Source: Cycloclasticus sp. symbiont of Poecilosclerida sp. N (GTDB taxonomy: Bacteria > Pseudomonadota > Gammaproteobacteria > Methylococcales > Cycloclasticaceae). Taken from it: a DNA stretch of 64,000 bases. Position numbers and translations under genes: made by a program. The notes under the pieces are model-generated. The model was not told where the DNA came from. It ran no database searches and saw only the letters and a program-made list of their open reading frames with translations. Where the stretch lies: positions 1 through 64,000 of the forward strand of contig LWTM01000077.1 of assembly GCA_002101205.1 (NCBI GenBank), written 5' to 3'. Positions 42,498 to 52,611 of this stretch are shown here, in pieces. How positions within the stretch are numbered: the stretch's first letter is position 1; every line of letters begins with the position of its first letter.

Positions 42498-43301
42498 TTA
42501 CGGAGCATTTATTTTTGCTTTATCCCAAAGCTCACTGAGTATCGTTAAGGAGCAGTCCTCAATCTTCTGATTCGATTCATGAAGCGTTCGTTCAATAAAA
42601 GCAAAGCGATTAGAAAATCGTTTATTAGCCCGCCGCAAAGACCACTCGGCATCTATATTCAAATGCCTAGCCAAATTTATGCAACTAAAGAGTACATCGC
42701 CCAATTCTTCTTCAATACGCTGGCGGCTATCAGAAGCCGAAATTTCTACCTTCAGCTCAGCAATCTCTTCGTCTAACTTCTCTATAACGGGCGTAATGCT
42801 TGCCCAATCAAAACCAACCGATGCTGCTTTTTTTTGAAGTTTACACGCTTGATTCATAGCTGGCTGGCTAGCACTAATCTCGCCAAGAAGTCCCTTTAAC
42901 AACTGACCTTTTTTTTCATCGCGTTTATGGCTTTCCCACTGCTTAGCCAAGCCACTTTGTTCAACATTAAGCCCATCAAACACATGCGGGTGCCGGCGCG
43001 TCAATTTATCGCATATAGCGTTTATCACATCATCAAATTTAAACGAGCCCTGTTCTTCTGCCATCCTTGAGTGAAAAGCCACCTGAAACAGCACATCACC
43101 TAACTCATCTTTCAGTGCCTCCATGTCATTTTTTTCAATGGCTTCAGCCACCTCATAAGCTTCTTCAATCGTATACGGCGCGATGGTTTCAAAATTTTGC
43201 CCTAAATCCCAAGGGCAGCCAAATTTAGGGTCTCTTAGCTGCGCCATAATATCGATTAAGTCCGTCAGTTTAGCGTTTGAAGAAGGTTTTTTATCCAGCA
43301 T
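42498..43301 (-). CDS. mazG: Nucleoside triphosphate pyrophosphohydrolase MazG
   Basis: CPWDLGQNFETIAPYTIEEAYEVAEAIE...ELGDVLFQVAFHSRMAEE. Confidence 0.95.
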   Translation of the reverse strand: MLDKKPSSNAKLTDLIDIMAQLRDPKFGCPWDLGQNFETIAPYTIEEAYEVAEAIEKNDMEALKDELGDVLFQVAFHSRMAEEQGSFKFDDVINAICDKLTRRHPHVFDGLNVEQSGLAKQWESHKRDEKKGQLLKGLLGEISASQPAMNQACKLQKKAASVGFDWASITPVIEKLDEEIAELKVEISASDSRQRIEEELGDVLFSCINLARHLNIDAEWSLRRANKRFSNRFAFIERTLHESNQKIEDCSLTILSELWDKAKINAP

Positions 43302-43350
43302 TGTTTGTCTGTGGTAGATTACAGTTAGCGTTCAATTTGCTCTTTATTCT

Positions 43351-44580
43351 ATGTTAAATATCATTTGGCTTGGCTTTTTTTTCATTGCTTTCTTAACAGG
43401 GCTTTACCGCTTATTCATACTCGGTGACGCCAATGTTTTTAATGAAATAACACTCGCCACATTCACCTTATCCAAAACAGCTTTTGAAATTGCTCTTGGG
43501 TTAACTGGGGTACTCTGCTTTTGGATGGGCATCATGAAGGTGGGTGAAAAGAGTGGTTTTATTGACCATTTAACACGCTTTCTTAACCCATTACTCAAAC
43601 GCTTGATGCCTGATGTGCCTGATAACCACCCCGCTTTTGGTGCAATGGTAATGAACCTATCGGCTAACATGCTTGGGCTGGATAATGCCGCTACGCCTTT
43701 GGGTATTAAAGCTATGCAGCATTTACAAACCATCAACCCTTTAAAAGACACCGCCAGTAATGCGCAAATTCTATTTCTAGTCATCAATACATCCGCCGTT
43801 ACCTTGTTCCCACTAACTATATTCACTTATCGAGCTCAAATGGGAGCCGCCAACCCAACAGATGTATTCATCCCTATTCTTATAGCGACATATGCCTCCA
43901 CTTTAGCCGGGCTGATTGCTGTTGCAAGCTTTCAGCGAATAAAGCTTTTCGACCCTCTTGTGCTTTCTTACCTTGGAGGTTTTAGTGCAATCATCGCATC
44001 AATCCTTCTCTACTTTTCACAGCTTGACCAAGCGAGTATGCAGCAGCAGTCTTCATTGGCCAGTAATTTTATTATATTCAGCCTGATTATTGCTTTTATG
44101 GCTGGCGCTGTTAGGCGGCGCATTAATGTGTATGAAGCTTTTATTGACGGCGCCAAAGAAGGTTTTCAAACAGCCGTCATGATTATTCCGTACCTCGTTG
44201 CTATGTTGGTGGCTATTGGTGTTTTTAGAGCAAGTGGTGCACTTGAAATAATTCTTGATACACTTCGTTCACTCTTACAGTCTTTTTCAATCGATACTCA
44301 ATTTGTCGACGCACTACCAACCGCTTTTATGAAACCACTTAGTGGCAGCGGCGCACGTGCCATGATGATTGAAACCATGCAACTGCACGGTGCTGATTCT
44401 TTCGCTGGTCGTCTTGCATCAATTGTTCAAGGCAGCACCGAGACAACTTTTTATGTACTTGCTGTATATTTTGGTGCCGTGGGCATTAAAAAAGCACGCC
44501 ATGCCGTTGCTTGCGGTTTATTTGCAGATTTCATCGGTATTATTGTGGCAATACTCATCGGCTATTTATTTTTTGCTTAA
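43351..44580 (+). CDS. Spore-maturation-like SpmA/SpmB fusion, nucleoside-recognition domain membrane protein
   Basis: MNLSANMLGLDNAATPLGIKAMQHLQ (SpmA) and SGSGARAMMIETMQLHGADSFAGRLASIVQGSTETTFYVLAVYFGAVGI (SpmB). Confidence 0.92.
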   Translation: MLNIIWLGFFFIAFLTGLYRLFILGDANVFNEITLATFTLSKTAFEIALGLTGVLCFWMGIMKVGEKSGFIDHLTRFLNPLLKRLMPDVPDNHPAFGAMVMNLSANMLGLDNAATPLGIKAMQHLQTINPLKDTASNAQILFLVINTSAVTLFPLTIFTYRAQMGAANPTDVFIPILIATYASTLAGLIAVASFQRIKLFDPLVLSYLGGFSAIIASILLYFSQLDQASMQQQSSLASNFIIFSLIIAFMAGAVRRRINVYEAFIDGAKEGFQTAVMIIPYLVAMLVAIGVFRASGALEIILDTLRSLLQSFSIDTQFVDALPTAFMKPLSGSGARAMMIETMQLHGADSFAGRLASIVQGSTETTFYVLAVYFGAVGIKKARHAVACGLFADFIGIIVAILIGYLFFA

Positions 44581-44644
44581 GTTAACTGCCTGCTTTGTTA
44601 GAATAGGCACCACTACCCAACCTTATTTCAAGTTGTTCTAAAAT

Positions 44645-45523
44645 ATGGCTAAAAATAGGCAATCTGTCATTTCCAAGTTTTACCCCTTACTCGGCAAGCT
44701 ACCGCTTTGTGTCTTGCATGCGATCGCCTACCCCATCTATATTCTTGGCTATTATTTCGTTGAAAAGAAACGCAATGTTATTTTCTCTAATATGCAAAAT
44801 TCATTTCCTGATATGCCAGCTAATGATTTGGAAGCTCTCGCTAAGTTGAATTTCAAACGTCTTGTTTACACTGTTGTCGAGGCCATTAAAACTGGCACAT
44901 TAACAGAAGAGCAGATAGGTAAACGCGTGACGCTTAGAAACCCTGAAGTGATTGAAAAATTTGCTGAAAAAAACCAACCTGTCTTGATGTTAGCCGCGCA
45001 TCATTGCAACTGGGAGTGGATGCTCGCAGGTTGTAGTTTAGGCCTATCTTTTCCTATTGATGCTGTTTATAAGCCCTTGCACGACCTTGCTGTAAATGAG
45101 CATATGAAAAAATCACGTTCGCGCTTTAATGCGAGACCTATCCCTAATAAAAACGCACTCATCGAGATAATGCAACGCCGTAAAGAATTGCGCGGCTTTG
45201 CGATGGTCGCCGACCAATCACCCGTTAGGAAAGAAGAAAAGTATTGGACTCGTTTTTTAAACCAAGACAGCTCCTTTGCTGTGGGCGCACAAAAAATAGC
45301 CCAACTAACAAAGTACCCTGTTGTTTTTGTTGGCATGAAACGCTTAAGCCTTGGACACTACGAAGTGTTTTTTGAAGAACTCGGCCAAGCACCTTATGAG
45401 AAAGAAGGTTATGCCATTACTGAAAAATACGCGCGTAGTTTAGAGGCAATGATTTTAGAAAACCCAGAAGACTGGATGTGGTCTAACCGCAAATGGAAAC
45501 GTAAACGCGGCATTTACGACTAA
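44645..45523 (+). CDS. LpxL/HtrB-family lysophospholipid/lipid A acyltransferase
   Basis: VLMLAAHHCNWEWMLAG; AMVADQSP; RKWKRK C-terminus. Confidence 0.9.
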   Translation: MAKNRQSVISKFYPLLGKLPLCVLHAIAYPIYILGYYFVEKKRNVIFSNMQNSFPDMPANDLEALAKLNFKRLVYTVVEAIKTGTLTEEQIGKRVTLRNPEVIEKFAEKNQPVLMLAAHHCNWEWMLAGCSLGLSFPIDAVYKPLHDLAVNEHMKKSRSRFNARPIPNKNALIEIMQRRKELRGFAMVADQSPVRKEEKYWTRFLNQDSSFAVGAQKIAQLTKYPVVFVGMKRLSLGHYEVFFEELGQAPYEKEGYAITEKYARSLEAMILENPEDWMWSNRKWKRKRGIYD

Positions 45524-45533
45524 CCGCTAACGC

Positions 45534-47498
45534 TTACTCTGCAAGCTTTGTTGCAATAAACCCAGCTAACTCTTCTATTGTTGGGCAATCAAAAAAGTCT
45601 GTTAACTCCACCATATCCGGGTATATTTCATCTATCTTCTCATGTATTTGCGCTAACTTTAATGAGCTCGTGCCCATTTCAAAGATATTGTCGCCCAAGT
45701 TAATCTTCTGATCCGATACAACGCTATGACAAATCTCTAATAAAATACGTTCGATAGGACTACCCGCAGCAGCAGATTCTATTGTTTGCGTTTCAGACAA
45801 CTCCGTTAATGCCGCCATTATTTCATTAAATTCGCCGTCTACAAATTGCTCAGATACTGCAAAACGCTGAACCTTTCCGCTAGTGGTTTTGGGCACCGTT
45901 CTAATCGGCAATACGTGCGCAACATCTAAACCAGACTTTTCGTTTAGTTGTCGCCTTACATCAATGGTTGTTTGGTAAAAACTGTCTAACTCGCCGCGAT
46001 ACAGTACAAAAACAACAAGTTCATCAACAGCCTCTTCATCGTTTCGAATACCACAAACAATCACTTTACCCAACTCTATGCCATCAATATTTTCACAAAC
46101 GGATTCTAAGTCTGGCGCGTAGAAATTTTGTCCATGGACAATAATTAAATCTTTTGTTCGGCCTGTGATCACTAATTGGCCATCGTTAAGCAAACCTTGG
46201 TCGCCGGTGTCTAACCAACCGTCTTTGGTAATAAGCTTTTCGTTTAAAATGGGCTCGTGATAGTAACCGTGCGTTACATTATCGCCTTTGATGAAAACAC
46301 GACCAATAACGTTTTCGCCAACACCTTGCCCCAAATCGTCGACAATCATCATTTCGGTACCCGTGATGGCATAACCTAAGCGCACCAATTCAATGCTTTG
46401 CTCACTCGGCGTTTCAACCAACTGCGCCGCTTGTCCTTTGATTAATGTGTTTCTTAAAACGTGTATTGTTGACAAGTCTTGCGCCAATTTGGGGAAACTC
46501 ACCACTAAACAAGCTTCCGCAAGCCCATAAACAGTAAACATTGCTGTAGCAGTAAAACCAAACGGCTCCATAACAGTATTAAATTCACGGCATAAATCAG
46601 CTGAAATAGGCTCCGCACCGTTAAAGCATAAACGCACGGCAGACAAGTCTAGGTTTTCTTGCTTCTCAGGCTTAAAACGCTTTAAAACATGCTTATAACC
46701 GAAATTAGGTGAAGAAAGAATCGTTGCCTTTCTCTCACTCGCCTTTTCAAGCCATAGGTTGGGTCTACGCACAAACAACTCTGTTGGCATCATATATTGG
46801 TCAATATTGACGAATAAAGGCGTCAGATGAAAACCGATAATACCTAAATCATGCGTCAATGGCATCCAGCTAAAGAAACTATCACGTTCATCAAACGCAC
46901 TGCATTCAATAATGCCGTATAGGTTAGTCACTAGGTTTTTATGCGTTAGTACCACACCTTTAGGAGCACCAGTTGAACCAGATGAAAACTGTATGAATGC
47001 TGTTTGCTCCGGCTTTACATCTGCACATTGCCCTAGCGTGTTAAATTCTTCAATGCGATCCAACATAACCGCTTTACGCTGAATCTCTTGGTACACGTTC
47101 TCTTTGCCATGCTCTTGCGCATAAACCTTTAGCCGCTGCAATGCTTTCCTAGAGGTTGCGATATACGGTGCTGCTAATTTCTCAAAAACATTAAATACTT
47201 TTTGACGATGACCATCACTCGTCCCAATAGCTAATGGCACAGCAACAATACCGCCGTACTGGCACGCCCAAAAGGTATCAATAAACTGTTCATTCTCGCT
47301 AAGATGAATAATCAGCTCATTACCTTCGGTTGCGCCCTTTTGCTGCATATAGTGTAACAAACCCAAAGCACGCTGCTTTAAATCAGGGTAAGTAACCGTG
47401 CGCTCACTGTCTTTACTGTTGATATAAGTAATCGATTTACTAGCGTCTTGGTTTTTATCTAGCGCTTCAACGAGCGTTTTAGGAAATTCATTCATCAT
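45534..47498 (-). CDS. Fatty acyl-AMP ligase fused to a C-terminal acyl carrier protein domain (FAAL-ACP)
   Basis: AFIQFSSGSTGAPKGVVLTHKNL...FSWMPLTHDLGIIGFHLTPL; GRTKDLIIVHGQNFYAPDLE; C-terminal DNIFEMGTSSLKLAQIHEKI. Confidence 0.92.
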   Translation of the reverse strand: MMNEFPKTLVEALDKNQDASKSITYINSKDSERTVTYPDLKQRALGLLHYMQQKGATEGNELIIHLSENEQFIDTFWACQYGGIVAVPLAIGTSDGHRQKVFNVFEKLAAPYIATSRKALQRLKVYAQEHGKENVYQEIQRKAVMLDRIEEFNTLGQCADVKPEQTAFIQFSSGSTGAPKGVVLTHKNLVTNLYGIIECSAFDERDSFFSWMPLTHDLGIIGFHLTPLFVNIDQYMMPTELFVRRPNLWLEKASERKATILSSPNFGYKHVLKRFKPEKQENLDLSAVRLCFNGAEPISADLCREFNTVMEPFGFTATAMFTVYGLAEACLVVSFPKLAQDLSTIHVLRNTLIKGQAAQLVETPSEQSIELVRLGYAITGTEMMIVDDLGQGVGENVIGRVFIKGDNVTHGYYHEPILNEKLITKDGWLDTGDQGLLNDGQLVITGRTKDLIIVHGQNFYAPDLESVCENIDGIELGKVIVCGIRNDEEAVDELVVFVLYRGELDSFYQTTIDVRRQLNEKSGLDVAHVLPIRTVPKTTSGKVQRFAVSEQFVDGEFNEIMAALTELSETQTIESAAAGSPIERILLEICHSVVSDQKINLGDNIFEMGTSSLKLAQIHEKIDEIYPDMVELTDFFDCPTIEELAGFIATKLAE

Positions 47499-47535
47499 AA
47501 ACTGGTGGGATTTTAAGATTGATATTTTAAAACGA

Positions 47536-48276
47536 TTAAACCATTTGAGGGGGGTTTTCAGAATCAAAGTGACACAACAATGGCTGGCTTGTCTTTGCGC
47601 GTACAAGCAATGATGCACTTGCCGATTCAGCAACATTCAGCGGTACACTACTCCATTCAAATACTTCCCCATATTCACTAGGACATTCTGTCATCTTGTG
47701 CGGTCGATTAAGATCAAAAGAGCAGCTCGAAACGCCCATTCCAAGCCCCCTTCCGGTTGCTTTAATAAACGCTTCCTTACAAGACCAAATATTGAAAAAA
47801 ACAGCTTCACGCTGATCATCCGCAATTTCTTCCCACTGCGTCTTTTCCGCACTCGAAAAATTCCTCCTAACTAGAGCGGATAAATTATCGAGTTCTCTCC
47901 ACCTCTCGACATCAATACCCACTACATTGTTTAAACTAATAGCTACTAAAGCGATACTCCCTGAATGAGATACACTAAATGATATCGGCACATTAGGAAC
48001 AAAAGGCTTGCCAAACTCGGCCTTCTGAAAAACTATTTCTGCGGGATTAACGCACAGATACACCCCTAATAGATGCCGCAGTTGGACACGCATCGCAACA
48101 GCACGTAACCTGTGTTTAGAATGTTTTAGGCGATTTATTTTAGCCCGTTCGCCCTCCGTTAAGGCCGCAACATCTTGGCTGTTTTGACTGCCTGACAAGT
48201 CAACTTTCCATACATGTACATCATCGCCTTCCAAGCAAGGTATTTGGCTTGTGATTTTTGCAGTAAAACTCAACAT
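47536..48276 (-). CDS. Sfp-type 4'-phosphopantetheinyl transferase
   Basis: ISFSVSHSGSIALVAISLNNVVGIDVE and FFNIWSCKEAFIKATGRGLGMG. Confidence 0.95.
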   Translation of the reverse strand: MLSFTAKITSQIPCLEGDDVHVWKVDLSGSQNSQDVAALTEGERAKINRLKHSKHRLRAVAMRVQLRHLLGVYLCVNPAEIVFQKAEFGKPFVPNVPISFSVSHSGSIALVAISLNNVVGIDVERWRELDNLSALVRRNFSSAEKTQWEEIADDQREAVFFNIWSCKEAFIKATGRGLGMGVSSCSFDLNRPHKMTECPSEYGEVFEWSSVPLNVAESASASLLVRAKTSQPLLCHFDSENPPQMV

Positions 48277-48325
48277 AATGAACTACTATTAAATTAAACG
48301 AATGGACAACAATTAGAACACGGGC

Positions 48326-50623
48326 ATGAGCAACGATTCAAAAAACAAAAAAGAATCTGAACAACACAAGATAAACCCCAATACGTATCGATGGACTTAT
48401 CATGCCATGAATACCTTGTTCAAGGTTTTCAACCTAACAATACGCGTCAATGGCAATAAGTCGGCTTGGCAACACGGCAATATCTTTCTGTTCAATCACT
48501 TTGCTCGATTTGAGTCACTTATCCCACAATTTCTAATTTACAAAGAAACGGGACTTTATTCTCGCTCTATTGCGTCAAAAGAGCTCTTTGCCGACAATGT
48601 TTTCGGCCGTTACCTCAGTGAGCTTGGCGGCATACCTAACGATGCAGATAAGCTTATGTACCTCGTATCGAAAGACATCTTACAGCAGCAAAAATTAGTC
48701 GCTTTTCCTGAAGGCGGTATCGTTAAAGATCGCCAAATCCTCGATAACAAAGGCCGTTACCGAATTTATTCACGCTCTCGTAATGAACGGAGGAAACTAC
48801 ATACCGGCCCCGCTGTTATGGCACTTGCCATCGCCATTTTTAAACAAGCTGTTCGTGATATACATAAACAAGCTGATCATAAATTACTCTCCAAATGGGC
48901 GCAGGAACTAGGCTATAAAAGCACACAAGAATTAGTTTTAGCTTGCCAGCAACCAACCGTCATCATCCCCTGTAATATCACCTTCTACCCGTTGCGCATC
49001 AGCGATAATGCACTTAAAAAAAGCGTTCAATTCTTTGTAGATAACTTACATCAGCGTTTATCAGAGGAGTTATTAATAGAAGGCAACTTTCTTTTAAAAA
49101 ACACCGACATGGATATTCATTTAGGTGAGCCCATCATTGCTGAAGATTATTGGACGAAACTTGAATCTGCTATAACAACGGCTTTTGTCAAAAAACCTGA
49201 TTTAGTACTCAGTGAAATTTTCAACAACGTTCAAAACGACGACACATGGGATGGCTTCTTATTTAGACTTAGTTACCAACGAAACGCACACAAAATTCGT
49301 GACGATTATATGCATGCCATTTATGACAACACAACCATCAATATCGCTCATATTGCCGCCACGCTCATTATACATTTTGTTGAGGAAGGAAAAACTCATA
49401 TCAATAAAAGAAAGCTGCATCATTTAATTTATTGCACGATTAAAATTCTTCAAAAAGAAACAAAGTTAAACTTCCATAAAACGCTCAAAAACCCTTCTAT
49501 TTATCGTAATTTATTAATGACCAAAAGTAATACCTTTGATCAGTTTTTAAGGGGTGCCTACAAAGCAAAATTACTCGAGTCGTCTGGCATTTATTACAAC
49601 TTTAAAGAAAATATCACCTCTACGAATGACTTTGATTCCATTCGTCTAAAAAATCCTATAGCTGTTTATGCCAATGAAGTTGCCTCAATACCCGCTTTGC
49701 AAAAAGCCATCAAAAACAGCCTTGCATTCAGATTTAACAAGAAACTAGATGCGTTTGCTAAGATGCGGTTTGAGGATGAAATTCTTGAATATCATTGGGA
49801 TTTAGCTCAGTTTAAAGAAGAAAAACACCAACAAATCAATCGGAAACAAAGTATTTCAGAACAGTCCGCACTACCTTATATTCTTAAACCAGAAAATCAT
49901 AATGGCCAGTGCGTCGTCCTTATTCACGGCCTTTTATCCTCACCCGCTGAACTTAAAAGATTAGGCGATAAGCTCTACAAACTGAACTATATCGTTATTG
50001 GTTGTCGGCTTAAAGGGCACGGAACATCGCCATGGGATTTACACGAAAGGACTTGGCAAGATTGGCAGCAGTCTGTTCGTCAAAGTATTAAAATCGCGCA
50101 TTGCTACACTAAATATATTCACTTAGTTGGCTTTTCTAGCGGCAGTCTACTAGCTTTAATGGTCGCCGCGAATAGAAATTTACACATCTCATCAGTCACC
50201 GCCTGCTCTACGCCTGTTATCTTTAAAGACCCCTTAATTCCATTTACGACCGCTACCCACCTAACTAATAAAATCATTAAAAAATTAAGTGGCTCAGAAG
50301 GCATTTTGCCATTTAAAGACAACGACCCTGAACACCCACATATCAATTACCATCACACACCTATTGCGGCCATTCATCAACTGCTCATTCTAATCAAAAA
50401 AACCACTGCCAGATTAAAGAAAATAAAATGTCCCACCTTATTCATGCAAGGTGACAATGACCCCGTCATTGACTCATCTAGCATGGCTAAATTATCCAAG
50501 CACATTCCTAAATCATTGTTGAATCTACACTGGGTTAATTCGAACCGACACGGCATCCTTCATGAAAACACCGAAAACTGCCAACAAAAGGTCATTGACT
50601 TTATCAATGCGCAAAACAAATAG
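48326..50623 (+). CDS. PlsC-like acyltransferase fused to alpha/beta hydrolase
   Basis: N-terminal NHFARFE (NHX4E) and FPEGGIVKDRQ; C-terminal VVLIHGLLSSPAELKRLGDKL, GFSSGS, QGDNDPVID, NRHGIL triad. Confidence 0.9.
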   Translation: MSNDSKNKKESEQHKINPNTYRWTYHAMNTLFKVFNLTIRVNGNKSAWQHGNIFLFNHFARFESLIPQFLIYKETGLYSRSIASKELFADNVFGRYLSELGGIPNDADKLMYLVSKDILQQQKLVAFPEGGIVKDRQILDNKGRYRIYSRSRNERRKLHTGPAVMALAIAIFKQAVRDIHKQADHKLLSKWAQELGYKSTQELVLACQQPTVIIPCNITFYPLRISDNALKKSVQFFVDNLHQRLSEELLIEGNFLLKNTDMDIHLGEPIIAEDYWTKLESAITTAFVKKPDLVLSEIFNNVQNDDTWDGFLFRLSYQRNAHKIRDDYMHAIYDNTTINIAHIAATLIIHFVEEGKTHINKRKLHHLIYCTIKILQKETKLNFHKTLKNPSIYRNLLMTKSNTFDQFLRGAYKAKLLESSGIYYNFKENITSTNDFDSIRLKNPIAVYANEVASIPALQKAIKNSLAFRFNKKLDAFAKMRFEDEILEYHWDLAQFKEEKHQQINRKQSISEQSALPYILKPENHNGQCVVLIHGLLSSPAELKRLGDKLYKLNYIVIGCRLKGHGTSPWDLHERTWQDWQQSVRQSIKIAHCYTKYIHLVGFSSGSLLALMVAANRNLHISSVTACSTPVIFKDPLIPFTTATHLTNKIIKKLSGSEGILPFKDNDPEHPHINYHHTPIAAIHQLLILIKKTTARLKKIKCPTLFMQGDNDPVIDSSSMAKLSKHIPKSLLNLHWVNSNRHGILHENTENCQQKVIDFINAQNK

Positions 50624-50660
50624 CGTAAAATGCTCGCTTCACTAAGTACCGAGTTTTGCA

Positions 50661-51944
50661 ATGCGCGTTCACCTTAAAACCTTAGGCTGCCGGCTAAACG
50701 AGGCTGAAATAGAGACATGGGCAAATGATTTTAGTTCGTCCGGCCACACGCTAGTTGACGAAAGTGCATCGCCAGATATTTTAGTGTTAAACACCTGCGC
50801 TGTAACTCAAGGTGCTGTCCGAAAATCACGCCAGTTAGTTCGTAAAGCACATAAAAAAAACCCCAAAGCCAAACTTGTTGTTAGCGGCTGTTATGCCACT
50901 TTAAATGAGCAAGAAACGGTTTCACTAGAAGGCGTTGATTTATTGGTTAATAATAATCAAAAAGATCAGCTCGTCAAATTAACATTAGAAAATATTAGTG
51001 AAGAAACAATGCCCAGCATTGCGACGGAGCCAAACGAAAATGCTCTGTTTTCAAGGGGTCGCCAACGTGCATTTATTAAGGTTCAAGATGGTTGCCGATA
51101 CCGTTGTAGTTTTTGCATCGTCACGGTTGCCAGAGGCGATGAAAAAAGCCGCCACATTAAGGACATCGTGTTAGAAATCAATAACATTCACCAACAAGGC
51201 ATTTCAGAAATTGTTATCAGCGGTGTCCATCTAGGCGGTTATGGCAGTGATATAAACAGCGATCTTTTTACGCTCATACAATCCATACTCGATCAAACGA
51301 CAATACCCAGGGTACGCATGGGCTCACTTGAACCCTGGGATCTGCCGGCTGGGTTTTTGCAACTATTCGAAAACCCAAGGCTGATGCCACATATGCACTT
51401 GCCTGTGCAAAGTGGCTCAGACTCTGTATTAAAAAGAATGTCGAGACGTTGTAAAACCGATGAGTTTCGCACACTGGTATCCCAAGCGCGTCGTTTAATT
51501 CCAAATATAAACATTACCTCCGACATGATTGTTGGCTTCCCTGGAGAGACCGATGGAGAATGGCAGCAAACTCTCGATTTCGTCAAAGAAATGAGATTGG
51601 CTGATTTGCATATTTTCACCTATTCCATCCGCGACGGAACAAAGGCAGCAACCATGTCAAATCAAGTCCAAAACGACATCAAAAAACAGCGAAGCAAAAC
51701 CCTACATAAGCTAACACAAGACATCAAGTACTCAACCATGCAAAGCTTTCTTGGCACCACTGTTGATGTTTTATGGGAAGAAAGTCAGTGCGCTAATGAA
51801 TATGGTTCTTTCACGGTTTTTGGTTATACGCCAAATTACCTTCGAGTGAAAACTACTAGCGACAATTCCAAAGCACTCAGTAATAACATCATTCCGTGCA
51901 CAATCACCTCAATAACAGACAATGTTTTCAATGGATTGTTATAA
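50661..51944 (+). CDS. mtaB: tRNA t6A37 methylthiotransferase MtaB
   Basis: LKTLGCRLNEAEIE; VQDGCRYRCSFCIVTVARG; MHLPVQSGSDSVLKRMSRR. Confidence 0.95.
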   Translation: MRVHLKTLGCRLNEAEIETWANDFSSSGHTLVDESASPDILVLNTCAVTQGAVRKSRQLVRKAHKKNPKAKLVVSGCYATLNEQETVSLEGVDLLVNNNQKDQLVKLTLENISEETMPSIATEPNENALFSRGRQRAFIKVQDGCRYRCSFCIVTVARGDEKSRHIKDIVLEINNIHQQGISEIVISGVHLGGYGSDINSDLFTLIQSILDQTTIPRVRMGSLEPWDLPAGFLQLFENPRLMPHMHLPVQSGSDSVLKRMSRRCKTDEFRTLVSQARRLIPNINITSDMIVGFPGETDGEWQQTLDFVKEMRLADLHIFTYSIRDGTKAATMSNQVQNDIKKQRSKTLHKLTQDIKYSTMQSFLGTTVDVLWEESQCANEYGSFTVFGYTPNYLRVKTTSDNSKALSNNIIPCTITSITDNVFNGLL

Positions 51945-52166
51945 ACCGCACATTAAAAAGCAGCCAAGATAACCAAAGCAACCAACTCAGCAACATATCA
52001 TTAAACGCTGGGACACCACCAAAGCCGTTATTGAAGGCGACTTAACCTTTACTGATAGCCTTCGTTATTCATGAGAGATTACATGAGTGCACCAATTTGG
52101 TAAAAAACCTAGCCATTATTTCCCTCGCATTAACAGAGCGTACGCTATCTATTTTAGGGGGGAATT

Positions 52167-52310
52167 ATGTCAACACCCAACGCAACAGATGCAAGATCGA
52201 AGCTCTACGCTGTGATTGGTGAGGCCGCGAGAAACCACAACCCATTACTATTACTAGCAAGAGGCGTAAGGCAGTGCCGCTCTTTGAATAATGCTGATAA
52301 ATCTGCTTTA
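52167..52310 (+). pseudogene. Phd/YefM-like antitoxin remnant
   Basis: ATDARSKLYAVIGEAARNHNP then, shifted, ITITSKRRKAVPLFE*; resembles Phd N-terminus. Confidence 0.5.
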
Positions 52311-52384
52311 AATCAGTCTCGTGGAAGATTAAGATCAGTCTCCCCATGGTTACCTTTTATCTTTTAGAGCCATAGCCATTGCGA

Positions 52385-52575
52385 CAGTTGCCTGTATTGT
52401 CGCCTTGTGAACTTATGGCTTGCTATAGCCTAAATGGGTATCCATTTTCGCACCCAAAGCCGCTTCTACCCTCATCTTTAATAAGGATACAGATAAGTCC
52501 GCCAAGTATTCCTGTGTTTTGATACCTTGTGCCCAATCAATGGCGAAGGTCTTTAGTTTTGCTCGCGTTATCGCG
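52385..52575 (-). pseudogene. IS256-family transposase N-terminal fragment
   Basis: AIDWAQGIKTQEYLADLSVSLLKMRVEAALGAKMDTHLGYSKP*VHKATIQATVAMA resembles IS256 N-termini (AALNAEMDEHLGYEKH...GNSRNG). Confidence 0.75.
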
Positions 52576-52611
52576 CTGAGGTCTCATATCAAACACAAAT
52601 AATTTTATTCT

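Noticed and set aside
43404-43826. 140-aa minus-strand ORF in the SpmA/SpmB gene
   Set aside because: Antisense to a confidently identified membrane protein.
47499-47636. Longer N-terminus of the FAAL ORF
   Set aside because: The extra residues overlap the PPTase 3' end and do not look like FAAL; the internal MMNEFPKTLVEAL start is preferred.
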